From NCBI GenBank assembly GCA_030433335.1, contig JAUILL010000010.1, forward strand, positions 52,954 through 116,953: a stretch of DNA of 64,000 nt, in the 5' to 3' direction. The translations under genes were made by a program, and so were the position numbers. This document shows, one piece after another, positions 30,350 through 39,664 of the stretch (positions are counted from its first letter, which is position 1; each line of letters begins with the position of its first letter). This stretch comes from Alphaproteobacteria bacterium. Lineage in GTDB: Bacteria; Pseudomonadota; Alphaproteobacteria; Rhodobacterales; Rhodobacteraceae. The notes beneath the pieces were generated by a model, which saw only the letters and a list, made by a program, of their open reading frames with translations, was not told where the DNA came from and made no database searches.

Positions 30350-31330
30350 ATGACCCGACTGACCAGACGCCACTTCACCCGCACCCTGATCGCCGGAGCG
30401 GCCGCGGGCCTTGCCGGTTTCAGCACCGAGTTCGCAGCCCGCGCGGCCCCCGTCGCCGTCATCGGAGGCGGCCCTGCAGGAGCCACCGCTGCACTGGAGC
30501 TGAAACGCAATCGCCCCGATCTGCGTGTCACGTTGATTGAACGCGACCCAAACGGACTGCGGCGTTCGGTGCAAAATGGCCCCTTTGCCAAACCGAGTGC
30601 GGGCCCTGCGTGGGACGCACTGTCTGCCGCAGGCGTCGAGATCGTACTGGACGAGGTGATCGGCATCGACTGGAGCGCTGCCCGCATCGACTTGTTCCGA
30701 GGCGAGCGGTTGGCCTTTGATCGCGTCTTATTGGCCCCTGGCACACAAATCCGTCCCGAAGCTATCGAAGGCTACGACGCACGGGCCCAGCATTTCTGGC
30801 CCGCTGCGTGGGGCAGCGCCCGCGAGGCGCAGCGTCTGACTGCGATGATCATGGCGATGCCCGAAACGGGGCATTTGGTTCTGCGCTTGCCCTCCGACCT
30901 GAGCCATCCGCAGGTCGCAAAGGACCGCGTTTTAATGTTGTCCAATTTGCTTGCGGCGTGGAAACCGGAGGCGCGGATGACCGTTTTGAGCGCGGCCGGT
31001 TTTGAGGGTTTTGATGCGCACGAATTTGGCGTGGACGTTACATGGCAGAGCGCTGAAGTGTTCTCAGTCGATGTTGTCGCCGGACGAATTGAGACCAGCA
31101 AGGGTGGGCTCTCGGCGGACGTGGTAAACTTTGTCACGCCGCAGGTGGCGGGCGCCATCGCTGGTCATGCGGGGTTGGTTGACAGCACAGGCTGGTGCCC
31201 TGCGTCGGACGCGGGCGTGTCGTTGATCCGGCCCGAAGCAATCGTTCTTGGCGATGCTCGCGCGGGCGCCGAGCGGACGATGTCTGCGGCGATTGATGGA
31301 GCGCGGCGGATTGGCTTGGTTCGTGTCTAG
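30350..31330 (+). CDS. Tat-exported FAD-dependent oxidoreductase resembling sulfide dehydrogenase (FCSD/SoxF) flavoprotein
   Basis: TRRHFTRTL Tat-like motif; VAVIGGGPAGATAALEL FAD fold; C-terminal DSTGWCPASDAG resembling FCSD. Confidence 0.75.
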   Translation: MTRLTRRHFTRTLIAGAAAGLAGFSTEFAARAAPVAVIGGGPAGATAALELKRNRPDLRVTLIERDPNGLRRSVQNGPFAKPSAGPAWDALSAAGVEIVLDEVIGIDWSAARIDLFRGERLAFDRVLLAPGTQIRPEAIEGYDARAQHFWPAAWGSAREAQRLTAMIMAMPETGHLVLRLPSDLSHPQVAKDRVLMLSNLLAAWKPEARMTVLSAAGFEGFDAHEFGVDVTWQSAEVFSVDVVAGRIETSKGGLSADVVNFVTPQVAGAIAGHAGLVDSTGWCPASDAGVSLIRPEAIVLGDARAGAERTMSAAIDGARRIGLVRV

Positions 31331-31414
31331 CGCTGCCTCCGCTTAGGCTTTTGGCTTCTGTTGCGATGTGAGTATTTTTCGCAAAAAGAAGCCATTAGCC
31401 ATGCGCATTGATGT

Positions 31415-32413
31415 TTAGCAGTAGCGCTCTGGGCCGAGGTTTTGAGCTTCGGAATAGCGGTCGCCTGCGGCCCAACCGACGGGCAAGACTTCTTCGATGC
31501 GGGCGAAATCGCTGTCGGTCAGGGTCATGTGCGCGCCTTCAACTAGTTGGCGGAGGTGCGTGGTTGAGCGTGTTCCGGGGATCGACAGGATATGCGGGCC
31601 TTGGGCCAGAACCCAGCCATTTGCGAGGCCTGCGGTGCTGACGCCCATTTCGGCAGCGAGTTTGGCGAAAGCCTCGGCGTGTTCGAGATTGCGGGTCAGG
31701 TTTTTGCCGGTAAAGCGCGGGTTCACCCCGAGGAAGGGATTGCCCGCAGCACGCTCTGCATCTGGGGGTGTGTCGGTCAGCAAACCCCGCCCGACAGGCG
31801 AGAACGCGACCATCGATGTTCCCAGACGCGCGCATTCCTGGTTCATTCCCATTTCCGGCAGGCGCGTGGACAGCGAATATTCATTCTGCACTGCATCCAC
31901 AGGGTGGATTTCCGCAGCATCGCGCAAGGAATAGGGCGCGATTTCGGAAAAGCCGAAGCCGCCGATTTTGCCCTCTTGTTTCAGAGCAACGAGAGTCTCG
32001 GTCACTTCTTCGATCGGAATGCTGTGCTGCCGGCGATGCACGTAGAAAAGATCAACCTGCTCGAGCCCGAGCCGTTTCAGGCTGCCCTCGAGTTGCGAAC
32101 GCAGGTGCTGCGCCGAGTTGTCGAAGCACCGCTCGCCCGTTTCTGGATCGCTGGAGATGCCCGCCTTGGTCGCGATGACAAACGGGCTTTCGCCGCCATG
32201 GGCCTTCAGGAATTCGCCGATCACCGTTTCGGAGCGGCCCATGCCGTAGATGTTCGACGTGTCGATATGGTTGATCCCCAGTTCCAGCGCCAGTTCCATG
32301 ACTTCGAAGGATTCAGCCTGATCGGTCGGGCCATAGAAATCAGAAAAGCTCATGCCTCCGAGACCGATAGACGACACCGATTTACCCGTGTGACCCAAGG
32401 GGCGCTGTTCCAT
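31415..32413 (-). CDS. Aldo/keto reductase
   Basis: LGHTGKSVSSIGLGGMSFSDFYG, NHIDTSNIYGMGRSETVIGEFL, VDLFYVHR. Confidence 0.92.
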   Translation of the reverse strand: MEQRPLGHTGKSVSSIGLGGMSFSDFYGPTDQAESFEVMELALELGINHIDTSNIYGMGRSETVIGEFLKAHGGESPFVIATKAGISSDPETGERCFDNSAQHLRSQLEGSLKRLGLEQVDLFYVHRRQHSIPIEEVTETLVALKQEGKIGGFGFSEIAPYSLRDAAEIHPVDAVQNEYSLSTRLPEMGMNQECARLGTSMVAFSPVGRGLLTDTPPDAERAAGNPFLGVNPRFTGKNLTRNLEHAEAFAKLAAEMGVSTAGLANGWVLAQGPHILSIPGTRSTTHLRQLVEGAHMTLTDSDFARIEEVLPVGWAAGDRYSEAQNLGPERYC

Positions 32414-32483
32414 GGAGACCTCCGTTCAATAATTTTGGGTATCGAACACCGGAATGCAGTTCGAGGCAAAGGCAAAAAGGCTT

Positions 32484-33695
32484 TTATCGCAGCGGAATAA
32501 CAGGCACGTGACGCGCCGATGCCGCAAGTTCAGACAGGACTAGCGACACCGCCCCTGCCAGCAGAAGCCCGAGTGCCAACGGCATCACTGTTTCCGTCCC
32601 AAACGCGGCGATCCCCAAAGCGAAAAACGTCGCGATCAGACTGGAGACAGAGGCAATCACTGAAGACGCGATGCCAGCCATCTGGCCCAGATCTACAAGC
32701 GCCATAGCATTCAGGTTGCCGAACAGAATACCGATCGAGAAAAACGCGCCGATGCTCAGCGAGATGAAGAGCACAATGTGCGGAGCGCCGTCGGTGATCA
32801 GCGCGGCAAGTGTCAGCGCGCAGCCGGTCAAGCTAAGCCCCCAGAAACCTGCACGCGCCAAAGACGCGCTTCCAAAATGCGCGACGGCCCGTCCATTCAG
32901 AAAAGACGCCAGCCCGATCCCTCCGGCGAGAAGCGCGAAGATGTAGGGCAAGCCTGTGGTTATTCCGTAGACCGACGCGAGCACCTCGGCCGAGAGGCTG
33001 AGGTACGTGAGCTGTGCTCCGAAAACCAACCCCGTGGCGATAATCAACAGCGCGACCCGACGGTTCGAGAGAATACGGAGGGTGTTGCCAAAGATGCGCC
33101 TCGGTGAAAACGGAATGCGCCGGTCGTGAGGCAGCGTTTCCGGTTGCCGCCAGAGCAGCCACGCAGCCAGCCCGATCGCCGCGACAAGATAGGCATAAAA
33201 GATCGCAGGCCAGCCCCCGAGGAGCATCAGCCCCTGCCCCAGCGCAGGAGCGATCATCGGCACAATGATAAAGAGCGAAAACAGAAAAGACATCACGCGG
33301 GCCATCGCGTCTCCGGCGAACTGATCGCGGATCATGGCGCGGGTGGCGATCTTGGGGCCTGCCACGCCGATCCCCTGCACAATGCGGCCTGCCACCAGCA
33401 TCTCTAGCGATGGGGCCAAGAGGCACATCACCGTGCCCGCCACATATACCACGAGGCCCCAGAACAGCGCCCTTTTGCGGCCTATAGCATCTGACAGCGG
33501 TCCGGCAAAAAGCTCTCCGATCACCATGCCCGCGATAAACAGCGAAACCAGGTGATGCGGCGCAAGGTGCTGAGAGGATGGCAACCGATCTCCGATCACC
33601 AGCAGCGCAGGCATCAAAGCATCAATGCTGAACGCCGTAAGCGATGTCAGAAGAGCGTAGAAGATGATGCGCGACGGGCCGATTTGAGTGTCCAT
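32484..33695 (-). CDS. MFS multidrug transporter, Bcr/CflA-like
   Basis: 12-TM-like; GELFAGPLSDAIGRKRALFWGLVVY; FSIDALMPALLVIG. Confidence 0.88.
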   Translation of the reverse strand: MDTQIGPSRIIFYALLTSLTAFSIDALMPALLVIGDRLPSSQHLAPHHLVSLFIAGMVIGELFAGPLSDAIGRKRALFWGLVVYVAGTVMCLLAPSLEMLVAGRIVQGIGVAGPKIATRAMIRDQFAGDAMARVMSFLFSLFIIVPMIAPALGQGLMLLGGWPAIFYAYLVAAIGLAAWLLWRQPETLPHDRRIPFSPRRIFGNTLRILSNRRVALLIIATGLVFGAQLTYLSLSAEVLASVYGITTGLPYIFALLAGGIGLASFLNGRAVAHFGSASLARAGFWGLSLTGCALTLAALITDGAPHIVLFISLSIGAFFSIGILFGNLNAMALVDLGQMAGIASSVIASVSSLIATFFALGIAAFGTETVMPLALGLLLAGAVSLVLSELAASARHVPVIPLR

Positions 33696-33759
33696 GTGCC
33701 GTCTTAGATCACAAGCCTCGCTCGATCCAAACTGCAAACACCCGAGCAGATCGCCAAGC

Positions 33760-34554
33760 CTACTCTTGCGGCGTTGCAGGCAGTTCGGGCATCGCTTCGG
33801 GCAGCGGCTCTGGTTCGGCAGGAAGCAGGCCATTCGTGGTATCCGGGGTCGCTGTCTCGGGCTGCGCAATGACAAAGCCCAGATCGCCGATCCGCGTGTC
33901 ACGGCCAAAATCCTTGTACCGCAACTGGCCGTTCACCACATACAGGCGCGAGGCGCGGTACGAGGTCCACGCCATCGGATCACCATGGGTGTTCCATTCC
34001 TTGGCAATCTTCAGCAGATGCGTTTCTTTGAGGTCGAGGTCTTTCGCCGTGACCGAAGGATCGAGTTGATCTGCCGGGATGGTCAGATCCACCAAGCGCA
34101 AAAAATCAGGATCCGCGTTGTCTCCAAGGTTTTGCAGAATGGGCAAAACCTCTTCGGGGTCGGTTTTCCGGTCATCAACCGCGTAGTAGCAATAGCCCTC
34201 GTAGAGCAAGCCGCCGCCCCCGACGACCGCTGCGCCGATGATTGTCGCAGGAGCTGTCAGGACCGCTGCAACTGACCCGACACTGCCAAGAAGGCCCGTG
34301 GTGCCCGTCGCAGCAGCACCGGCGCTGGCCGCGCCCGCAGCGGACACCGAACCGCCCGTCACAACTTGGGTCAATGTGTAGAACCCTGCGGCCTTGGCTG
34401 CGCTACCGGCGGTTTGGACCGCAGCGCCCGAATGCTCTTTGGCCGCAGTCGCCCCGGCGCCCATCAGCACACTGGGCCGATAATCACAGAGTTCCGCCGC
34501 CGCGCAGGTTCCAAAGCCTGCAAGGGCAAGCCCTACGAATATGGCGATCTTCAT
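33760..34554 (-). CDS. Hypothetical secreted/membrane protein with Gly/Ala-rich helix region
   Basis: Signal-peptide-like N-terminus MKIAIFVGLALAGFGTCAAAE; no family recognised. Confidence 0.65.
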   Translation of the reverse strand: MKIAIFVGLALAGFGTCAAAELCDYRPSVLMGAGATAAKEHSGAAVQTAGSAAKAAGFYTLTQVVTGGSVSAAGAASAGAAATGTTGLLGSVGSVAAVLTAPATIIGAAVVGGGGLLYEGYCYYAVDDRKTDPEEVLPILQNLGDNADPDFLRLVDLTIPADQLDPSVTAKDLDLKETHLLKIAKEWNTHGDPMAWTSYRASRLYVVNGQLRYKDFGRDTRIGDLGFVIAQPETATPDTTNGLLPAEPEPLPEAMPELPATPQE

Positions 34555-34706
34555 GGGTCTCTCTGAACTTTGTTTGCCGAATGAAATAGGAATCAGCGTG
34601 CATGCTGCCCGTTAGTCTCATCCAGAGAGGGAAATGACGGGACAGTCCAATCACAGCCCCGTCATCTATCCGTCGTGGTCCTGCGGGCAGAGCCGCAATC
34701 GCGTTC

Positions 34707-36077
34707 TTAGCCCAGAACTTTCGCCACAGCTTTGGCGGTTTTCTCGGCCACTTCGTCGGCTTCGGCCTGTGTCAGGCAGAACGGCGGCGCAAAGCCAAGG
34801 ATATCACCCTGCGGCATCGCGCGGCCAATCACGCCCTGCTCCAGCAAGGATGCTGCGACGCTGGGGCCAACCTTCTCGGACGCGTCAAAGAAAGTACGGC
34901 TGTCGCGGTCTGCCACGAACTCAATGGCGGCCATCATGCCTTCGCCGCGGATTTCGCCGACATTTGCATGCTCGGACAGAGCATTCCGCAGCGCCGCTTG
35001 GAAGTAGGCACCATTTTCGCCCGCCGCCTGAACGAGGTTCAGTTCGTCGATCAACTTCAGGTTGGCAACGCCCGCCGCCGCGCCGATGGGGTGCGCCGAA
35101 TAGGTCCAGCCGTGACCGATGGGGCCGTTTTCGTCGGTGCCCTGCTCCAGCACTTTCCACACCTTGTCGCTGACGATCGAGCCGGACAGCGGCGCATAGG
35201 CCGAAGTCAGGCCCTTGGCGATGGTGATCAGGTCAGGCTTCAGATCGTAGTGAAGCGAACCGAACATGCTGCCCAAACGACCGAAGCCAGTGACGACCTC
35301 GTCTGCGATCAGCAGGATGTCATGCTTCTGCAGGATCGGCTGGATCGCTTCCCAATAGCCTGCGGGCGGGGGCACGATGCCGCCTGTGCCCAGAACAGGC
35401 TCGCCGATAAAGGCCGCGATGGTGTCCGCGCCCTCGCGTTCGATCAGAGCTTCCAGCTCCGCAGCGCAATGGGCCACGAACTGCTCTTCGGTCATCGAGA
35501 CGTCGTCACGGCGGAAGTAGTACGGCGCCTCGGTGTGGATGACTTGGGTCAGCGGCAGGTCGAACTTCTTGTGGAAGAGCTCAAGGCCGGTCAGCGAGCC
35601 GGTCATCAGACCCGACCCGTGGTAGCCGCGCCAGCGCGAGATGATCTTCTTCTTTTCCGGGCGGCCAAGGATGTTGTTGTAGTACCAGACCAGCTTGATG
35701 TTGGTCTCGTTCGCATCCGAACCGGACATGCCGAAGTACACCTTGGACATGTGGTCTGGTGCGCGGTCCAGAACCATTTTCGCCAGAGTGATGCTGGCCT
35801 CGGTGCCGTGACCCACGTAGGAATGGTAATAGGCCAGTTCACGCGCCTGATCGGCGATCGCATCAGCGATATCGGTGCGGCCATAGCCCACGTTCACGCA
35901 GTAGAGGCCCGCGAAAGCGTCCAGCAGTTTGGTGCCGTCACGGTCCTCGATATGGCAGCCGGTCGCGGTTTTGATCACGCGCTGGGGTGCCTCGCCGCGG
36001 GCAAATTGGCCCAGATGGGTCGAGGGATGGAAGAAGTTCTCGCGATCCCACTGTTCGAGCATATCGTTTCTTAGCAT
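34707..36077 (-). CDS. Class III aminotransferase (DoeD-like, ectoine catabolism candidate)
   Basis: DGTKLLDAFAGLYCVNVGYG, ISRWRGYHGS, LLIADEVVTGFGRLGSMFGS, PDLITIAKGLTSAYAPLSG. Confidence 0.85.
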   Translation of the reverse strand: MLRNDMLEQWDRENFFHPSTHLGQFARGEAPQRVIKTATGCHIEDRDGTKLLDAFAGLYCVNVGYGRTDIADAIADQARELAYYHSYVGHGTEASITLAKMVLDRAPDHMSKVYFGMSGSDANETNIKLVWYYNNILGRPEKKKIISRWRGYHGSGLMTGSLTGLELFHKKFDLPLTQVIHTEAPYYFRRDDVSMTEEQFVAHCAAELEALIEREGADTIAAFIGEPVLGTGGIVPPPAGYWEAIQPILQKHDILLIADEVVTGFGRLGSMFGSLHYDLKPDLITIAKGLTSAYAPLSGSIVSDKVWKVLEQGTDENGPIGHGWTYSAHPIGAAAGVANLKLIDELNLVQAAGENGAYFQAALRNALSEHANVGEIRGEGMMAAIEFVADRDSRTFFDASEKVGPSVAASLLEQGVIGRAMPQGDILGFAPPFCLTQAEADEVAEKTAKAVAKVLG

Positions 36078-36090
36078 AGGTCCTCTCCTG

Positions 36091-37548
36091 TCAGCCCCAA
36101 TCGCGGCAGACGTATTTAATGTCAGTGAATGCTTCGAGGCCTTGGCGCGCACCTTCGCGTCCCAGACCGGATTGTTTGACCCCGCCAAAGGGGATCGGCG
36201 CGCCCGTCACCTTGGTCCGGTTGACCGCCACCATGCCGAATTGCAGGGCGCGGGTCAGACGGTAGATGCGGCGCGGGTCCAGACTGTGCACATAGGCGAC
36301 CAGTCCGTATTCTGTGGCATTGGCGCGCTGGATCACCTCTTCTTCGGTGTCAAAGGGGGTGACGGGCGCGACGGGGCCAAAGTTCTCTTCGCTCATAATC
36401 GCGGCCGTGTCGGGCACATCGGCCAGAACCGTCGGCTGAAAGAAGAGCGGGCCAAGGGTCTGATCGATATCGCCGCCAGTCAGGAGCTTGGCCCCATTTG
36501 CGAGCGCATCGGTGACCTGCTCGACCTGCTTCTGGATCGCCTTTTCGTTGATCAGAGGGCCGATGTCGGGGTCGTTCTGCCCTCTGTCCATGGTCAGCGC
36601 CTGAACGGCCTGCGTGAACCGCGCGCAGAATTCAGCGTAGACGCCCCGCTGCACGTAGATGCGGTTCGCACCAAGGCAATCTTGTCCCGAGGTCGCGAAT
36701 TTAGCTTTGACCGCTTCGGTCACGGCACGGTCCAGATCAGCGTCGTCAAAGACGATGAACGGCGCGTGGCCCCCAAGTTCCAACACCAGACGTTTCACCG
36801 TGTCGGCGGACTGGCGATAGAGCAGTTTGCCCACCTCGGTCGAGCCAGTGAACGACAGCGCCCGCACACGCGCATCGGCGGTCCACTCGCCCACGATGGT
36901 GGCGGCGTCCCCGACCACAGTGCTCATCACACCCTCGGGGAAGCCTGCGCGGCGGGCCAGTTCGGCCAGAGCCAGCGCCGAAAGCGGCGTTTCTGCAGAG
37001 GGATGGATGATGACCGTGCAGCCAGCGGCCAGAGCGGCGGCAGCTTTGCGTGTGATCATCGCGCTGGGGAAATTCCAAGGGGTGATCAGCGCCGCCACGC
37101 CCACGGGTTCCCGCCACAGCTCCATCTCTGCGTCAGGCAGATGGCTGGTGACGCCCTCGATGTTCGGGCGCAGGGCCTCTTCGGCGTAAAACCGGACAAA
37201 GCTGGCGGCGTAGTCAATCTCGCCCCGCGCTTCGCTGATCGGTTTGCCCTGCTCGGCAACCATGATCTGGGCCAGATCCTCTTTGGCATCGAGGATCAGG
37301 TCGTGCCAACGGTGCAGCAGGCTTGCACGGTCCTGAGGCAGCATGCCTGCCCAATCGGCAAAGGCCCCATCGGCGGCGTCCACGGCAGCGCGGGCCCCGG
37401 TGGCATCGCTCAGGGCCACCTGCGCCACCAGATCACCGGTGGCGGGGTCGCGGACGGCAAGCCGCCCCTGCCCTGCGAAATCTCCGTTCCCGCGCAGGAG
37501 GGCCGCGTCAGTGATCCATGGCGTCAAACGCTTCGACATCTCGATCAT
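36091..37548 (-). CDS. NAD(P)-dependent semialdehyde dehydrogenase (SSADH family; DoeC-like candidate)
   Basis: PWNFPSAMITRKAAAALAAGCTVIIHPS, VLELGGHAPFIVFDDADLD, ATSGQDCLGANRIYVQ. Confidence 0.88.
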   Translation of the reverse strand: MIEMSKRLTPWITDAALLRGNGDFAGQGRLAVRDPATGDLVAQVALSDATGARAAVDAADGAFADWAGMLPQDRASLLHRWHDLILDAKEDLAQIMVAEQGKPISEARGEIDYAASFVRFYAEEALRPNIEGVTSHLPDAEMELWREPVGVAALITPWNFPSAMITRKAAAALAAGCTVIIHPSAETPLSALALAELARRAGFPEGVMSTVVGDAATIVGEWTADARVRALSFTGSTEVGKLLYRQSADTVKRLVLELGGHAPFIVFDDADLDRAVTEAVKAKFATSGQDCLGANRIYVQRGVYAEFCARFTQAVQALTMDRGQNDPDIGPLINEKAIQKQVEQVTDALANGAKLLTGGDIDQTLGPLFFQPTVLADVPDTAAIMSEENFGPVAPVTPFDTEEEVIQRANATEYGLVAYVHSLDPRRIYRLTRALQFGMVAVNRTKVTGAPIPFGGVKQSGLGREGARQGLEAFTDIKYVCRDWG

Positions 37549-37663
37549 GGCTGTGGTCTCCTTTCACAGACACCCTAGCCCCGACCAAGCGGAGGTTTTC
37601 CCTGTTGTGGGTCGCCGCGCCAGAGAAGTTCTCTTTTCGCAGCTGTGATGGCAGAGACTTTCT

Positions 37664-38146
37664 CTAGACCCCGCGCAAGAGGCCCATGGCTGGCGGATCA
37701 GCCTTGATCGGCTTGGTCACGATATAGCTGTAGTAGCGGCGCACCCCTGCGCGGCTCTCCAGCAGACCATCCATAAGCTCTTGAAAAGTCGCCACATCTG
37801 TCGTGACCAGCTGCATCAGGTAGTCATATCCGCCGCCAATAGCCCAACAGCCCGTCACCGCATCCATCCGGCCCACGGTCCTTTCGAACAGCTGAAAACT
37901 CTCTGCTTTGTGGCTTTCCAGCTCGACCGTGACAAAGACCTGCACGTGGGGGCCCAACGCCTCTAAGTCGATCTCGGCGCGGTAGCCGCGGATCAGGCCT
38001 GCCTTTTCCAGTCGCTTCATCCGTTCCCAGCAAGGCGTCGGAGACAGGTTCACCCGCGCCGCCAATTCGGTCTTGGCGATCCGACCCTCTCGGCTCAGGG
38101 TGGCAAGAATGGCGATATCACGGTCATCAAGGCGGGTGCAATCCAT
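37664..38146 (-). CDS. Lrp/AsnC family regulator (DoeX-like candidate)
   Basis: LDDRDIAILATLSREGRIAKTELAARVNLSPTPCWERMKRLEKAGLIRGY; start at MDCTRLDD. Confidence 0.9.
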   Translation of the reverse strand: MDCTRLDDRDIAILATLSREGRIAKTELAARVNLSPTPCWERMKRLEKAGLIRGYRAEIDLEALGPHVQVFVTVELESHKAESFQLFERTVGRMDAVTGCWAIGGGYDYLMQLVTTDVATFQELMDGLLESRAGVRRYYSYIVTKPIKADPPAMGLLRGV

Positions 38147-38433
38147 GCAGAGGTTGTTCCGCGAGGCGCAAGGATTTGTCAATCCAAGAGATAATCTGTC
38201 CTGTCGTGTGGGGTAACAGCGAAATTTCATCTCCCCCACTTGCCGAGCGTCCAAACCGTTGACAGGATCGCCCCATCGCATGACCGGCGGACCGATTTGG
38301 TCCCGACCGAGACCAAGAGGCACCGTTGCCCCGCGCAGGCAAGGCCACCTTGGGACACCTCTGGCGCGATGCCGCCGTTCTGTCTTTGGCCCCGCCAAAG
38401 CGCAGATCGGCACGACTGGAATGAAAGGCCCAC

Positions 38434-39630
38434 ATGAACAAACTGCAACGAACACCAGAGCGGTACACCACCGAGGAATACCGCGCGCGGCTGGTCAAAA
38501 TCCGCGCCAAGATGGAAAAGCAAGGGCTCGACATGCTGATTATCAGCGACCCTTCGAACATGTCTTGGGTGTCTGGCTACGGCGGCTGGTCCTTTTACGT
38601 GCACCAATGCGTTGTCGTCGGGCCCACGGGCGATCCGGTATGGTTCGGGCGCTCTCAGGACGCCCAAGGCGCCTATCGCACAGTCTGGGTCGGCCGCGAC
38701 AACGTCATCGGCTATCCTGACCATTACGTGCAGTCGACGGAAATCCACCCGATGGAATACTTGTGCGACCGCCTGACCGACATGGGCTGGGACAAAGGCA
38801 TCATCGGCGTTGAGATGGACAACTACTGGTTCTCGGCCCGTGCCTTTGAGCGTCTGCAAAACGGCCTGCCTAACGCGAAGTTCAAGGACGCGACCGGCTT
38901 CATCAATTGGGAGCGCGCGGTCAAATCCGAGAAAGAGCTGGAATACATGCGCCAAGCCGCCCGCATCGTCGAGCGGATGCATCACCGCATCGCGGACAAG
39001 ATCGAGGTTGGCGTGCGCAAGTGCGATCTGGTGGCGGAAATCTATGACGCGGGTCTGCGCTATGACGAGTGGTACGGCCACGGCGGCGACTACCCCGCCA
39101 TCGTGCCCCTGCTGCCGTCGGGTCCTGACGCCGCCGCCCCGCACCTGACGTGGGACGACCTGCCGATGAAAGAGAACGAAGGCACGTTCTTTGAGATCGC
39201 GGGCTGCTATCAGCGCTACCACGTGCCTCTGTCGCGGACGATTTTCCTTGGCAAACCGCCGCAGGAAATTCTGGACGCGGAAAAGGCCGTTCTCGAAGGC
39301 ATGGATGCGGGCCTAGAGGCCGCGCGGGCGGGCAACACCTGTCATGACATCGCAGATGCGTTCTTTAAGTCCTTGGAAAAGCGCGGGATCGTCAAAGACA
39401 ACCGCTGCGGTTACTCCATCGGTCTGAGCTACCCGCCCGATTGGGGCGAACGCACCATGTCCCTGCGCCGCGGCGACATGACCGAATTGCAGCCGGGGAT
39501 GACCTTCCACTTCATGACCGGCCTCTGGATGGAAACGTGGGGCTACGAAACCACGGAATCTATCGCCATCACTGACGGCGCGCCCGAAGTCTTTTGTGAC
39601 ATGCCCCGTAAGATGCTGGTCAAGAACTGA
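38434..39630 (+). CDS. doeA: Ectoine hydrolase-like M24 family protein
   Basis: ERYTTEEYRARLVKIRAKMEKQGLDMLIISDPSNMSWVSGYGGWSFYVHQCVVV...; metallopeptidase M24 fold; neighbouring aminotransferase/SSADH/AsnC. Confidence 0.85.
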   Translation: MNKLQRTPERYTTEEYRARLVKIRAKMEKQGLDMLIISDPSNMSWVSGYGGWSFYVHQCVVVGPTGDPVWFGRSQDAQGAYRTVWVGRDNVIGYPDHYVQSTEIHPMEYLCDRLTDMGWDKGIIGVEMDNYWFSARAFERLQNGLPNAKFKDATGFINWERAVKSEKELEYMRQAARIVERMHHRIADKIEVGVRKCDLVAEIYDAGLRYDEWYGHGGDYPAIVPLLPSGPDAAAPHLTWDDLPMKENEGTFFEIAGCYQRYHVPLSRTIFLGKPPQEILDAEKAVLEGMDAGLEAARAGNTCHDIADAFFKSLEKRGIVKDNRCGYSIGLSYPPDWGERTMSLRRGDMTELQPGMTFHFMTGLWMETWGYETTESIAITDGAPEVFCDMPRKMLVKN

Positions 39631-39638
39631 TCTCGCTC

Positions 39639-39664
39639 GGAGTAGCGGGCAGTCCCGCTACTCC
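39639..39664. terminator. Perfect hairpin between convergent doeA and the protease operon
   Basis: GGAGTAGCGGG-CAGT-CCCGCTACTCC, 11-bp perfect stem, followed by GTTTCG on +. Confidence 0.65.

Noticed and set aside
34968-37578. Long plus-strand ORFs (368 and 549 aa) opposite the aminotransferase and dehydrogenase
   Set aside because: Antisense shadows of two well-supported enzyme genes.
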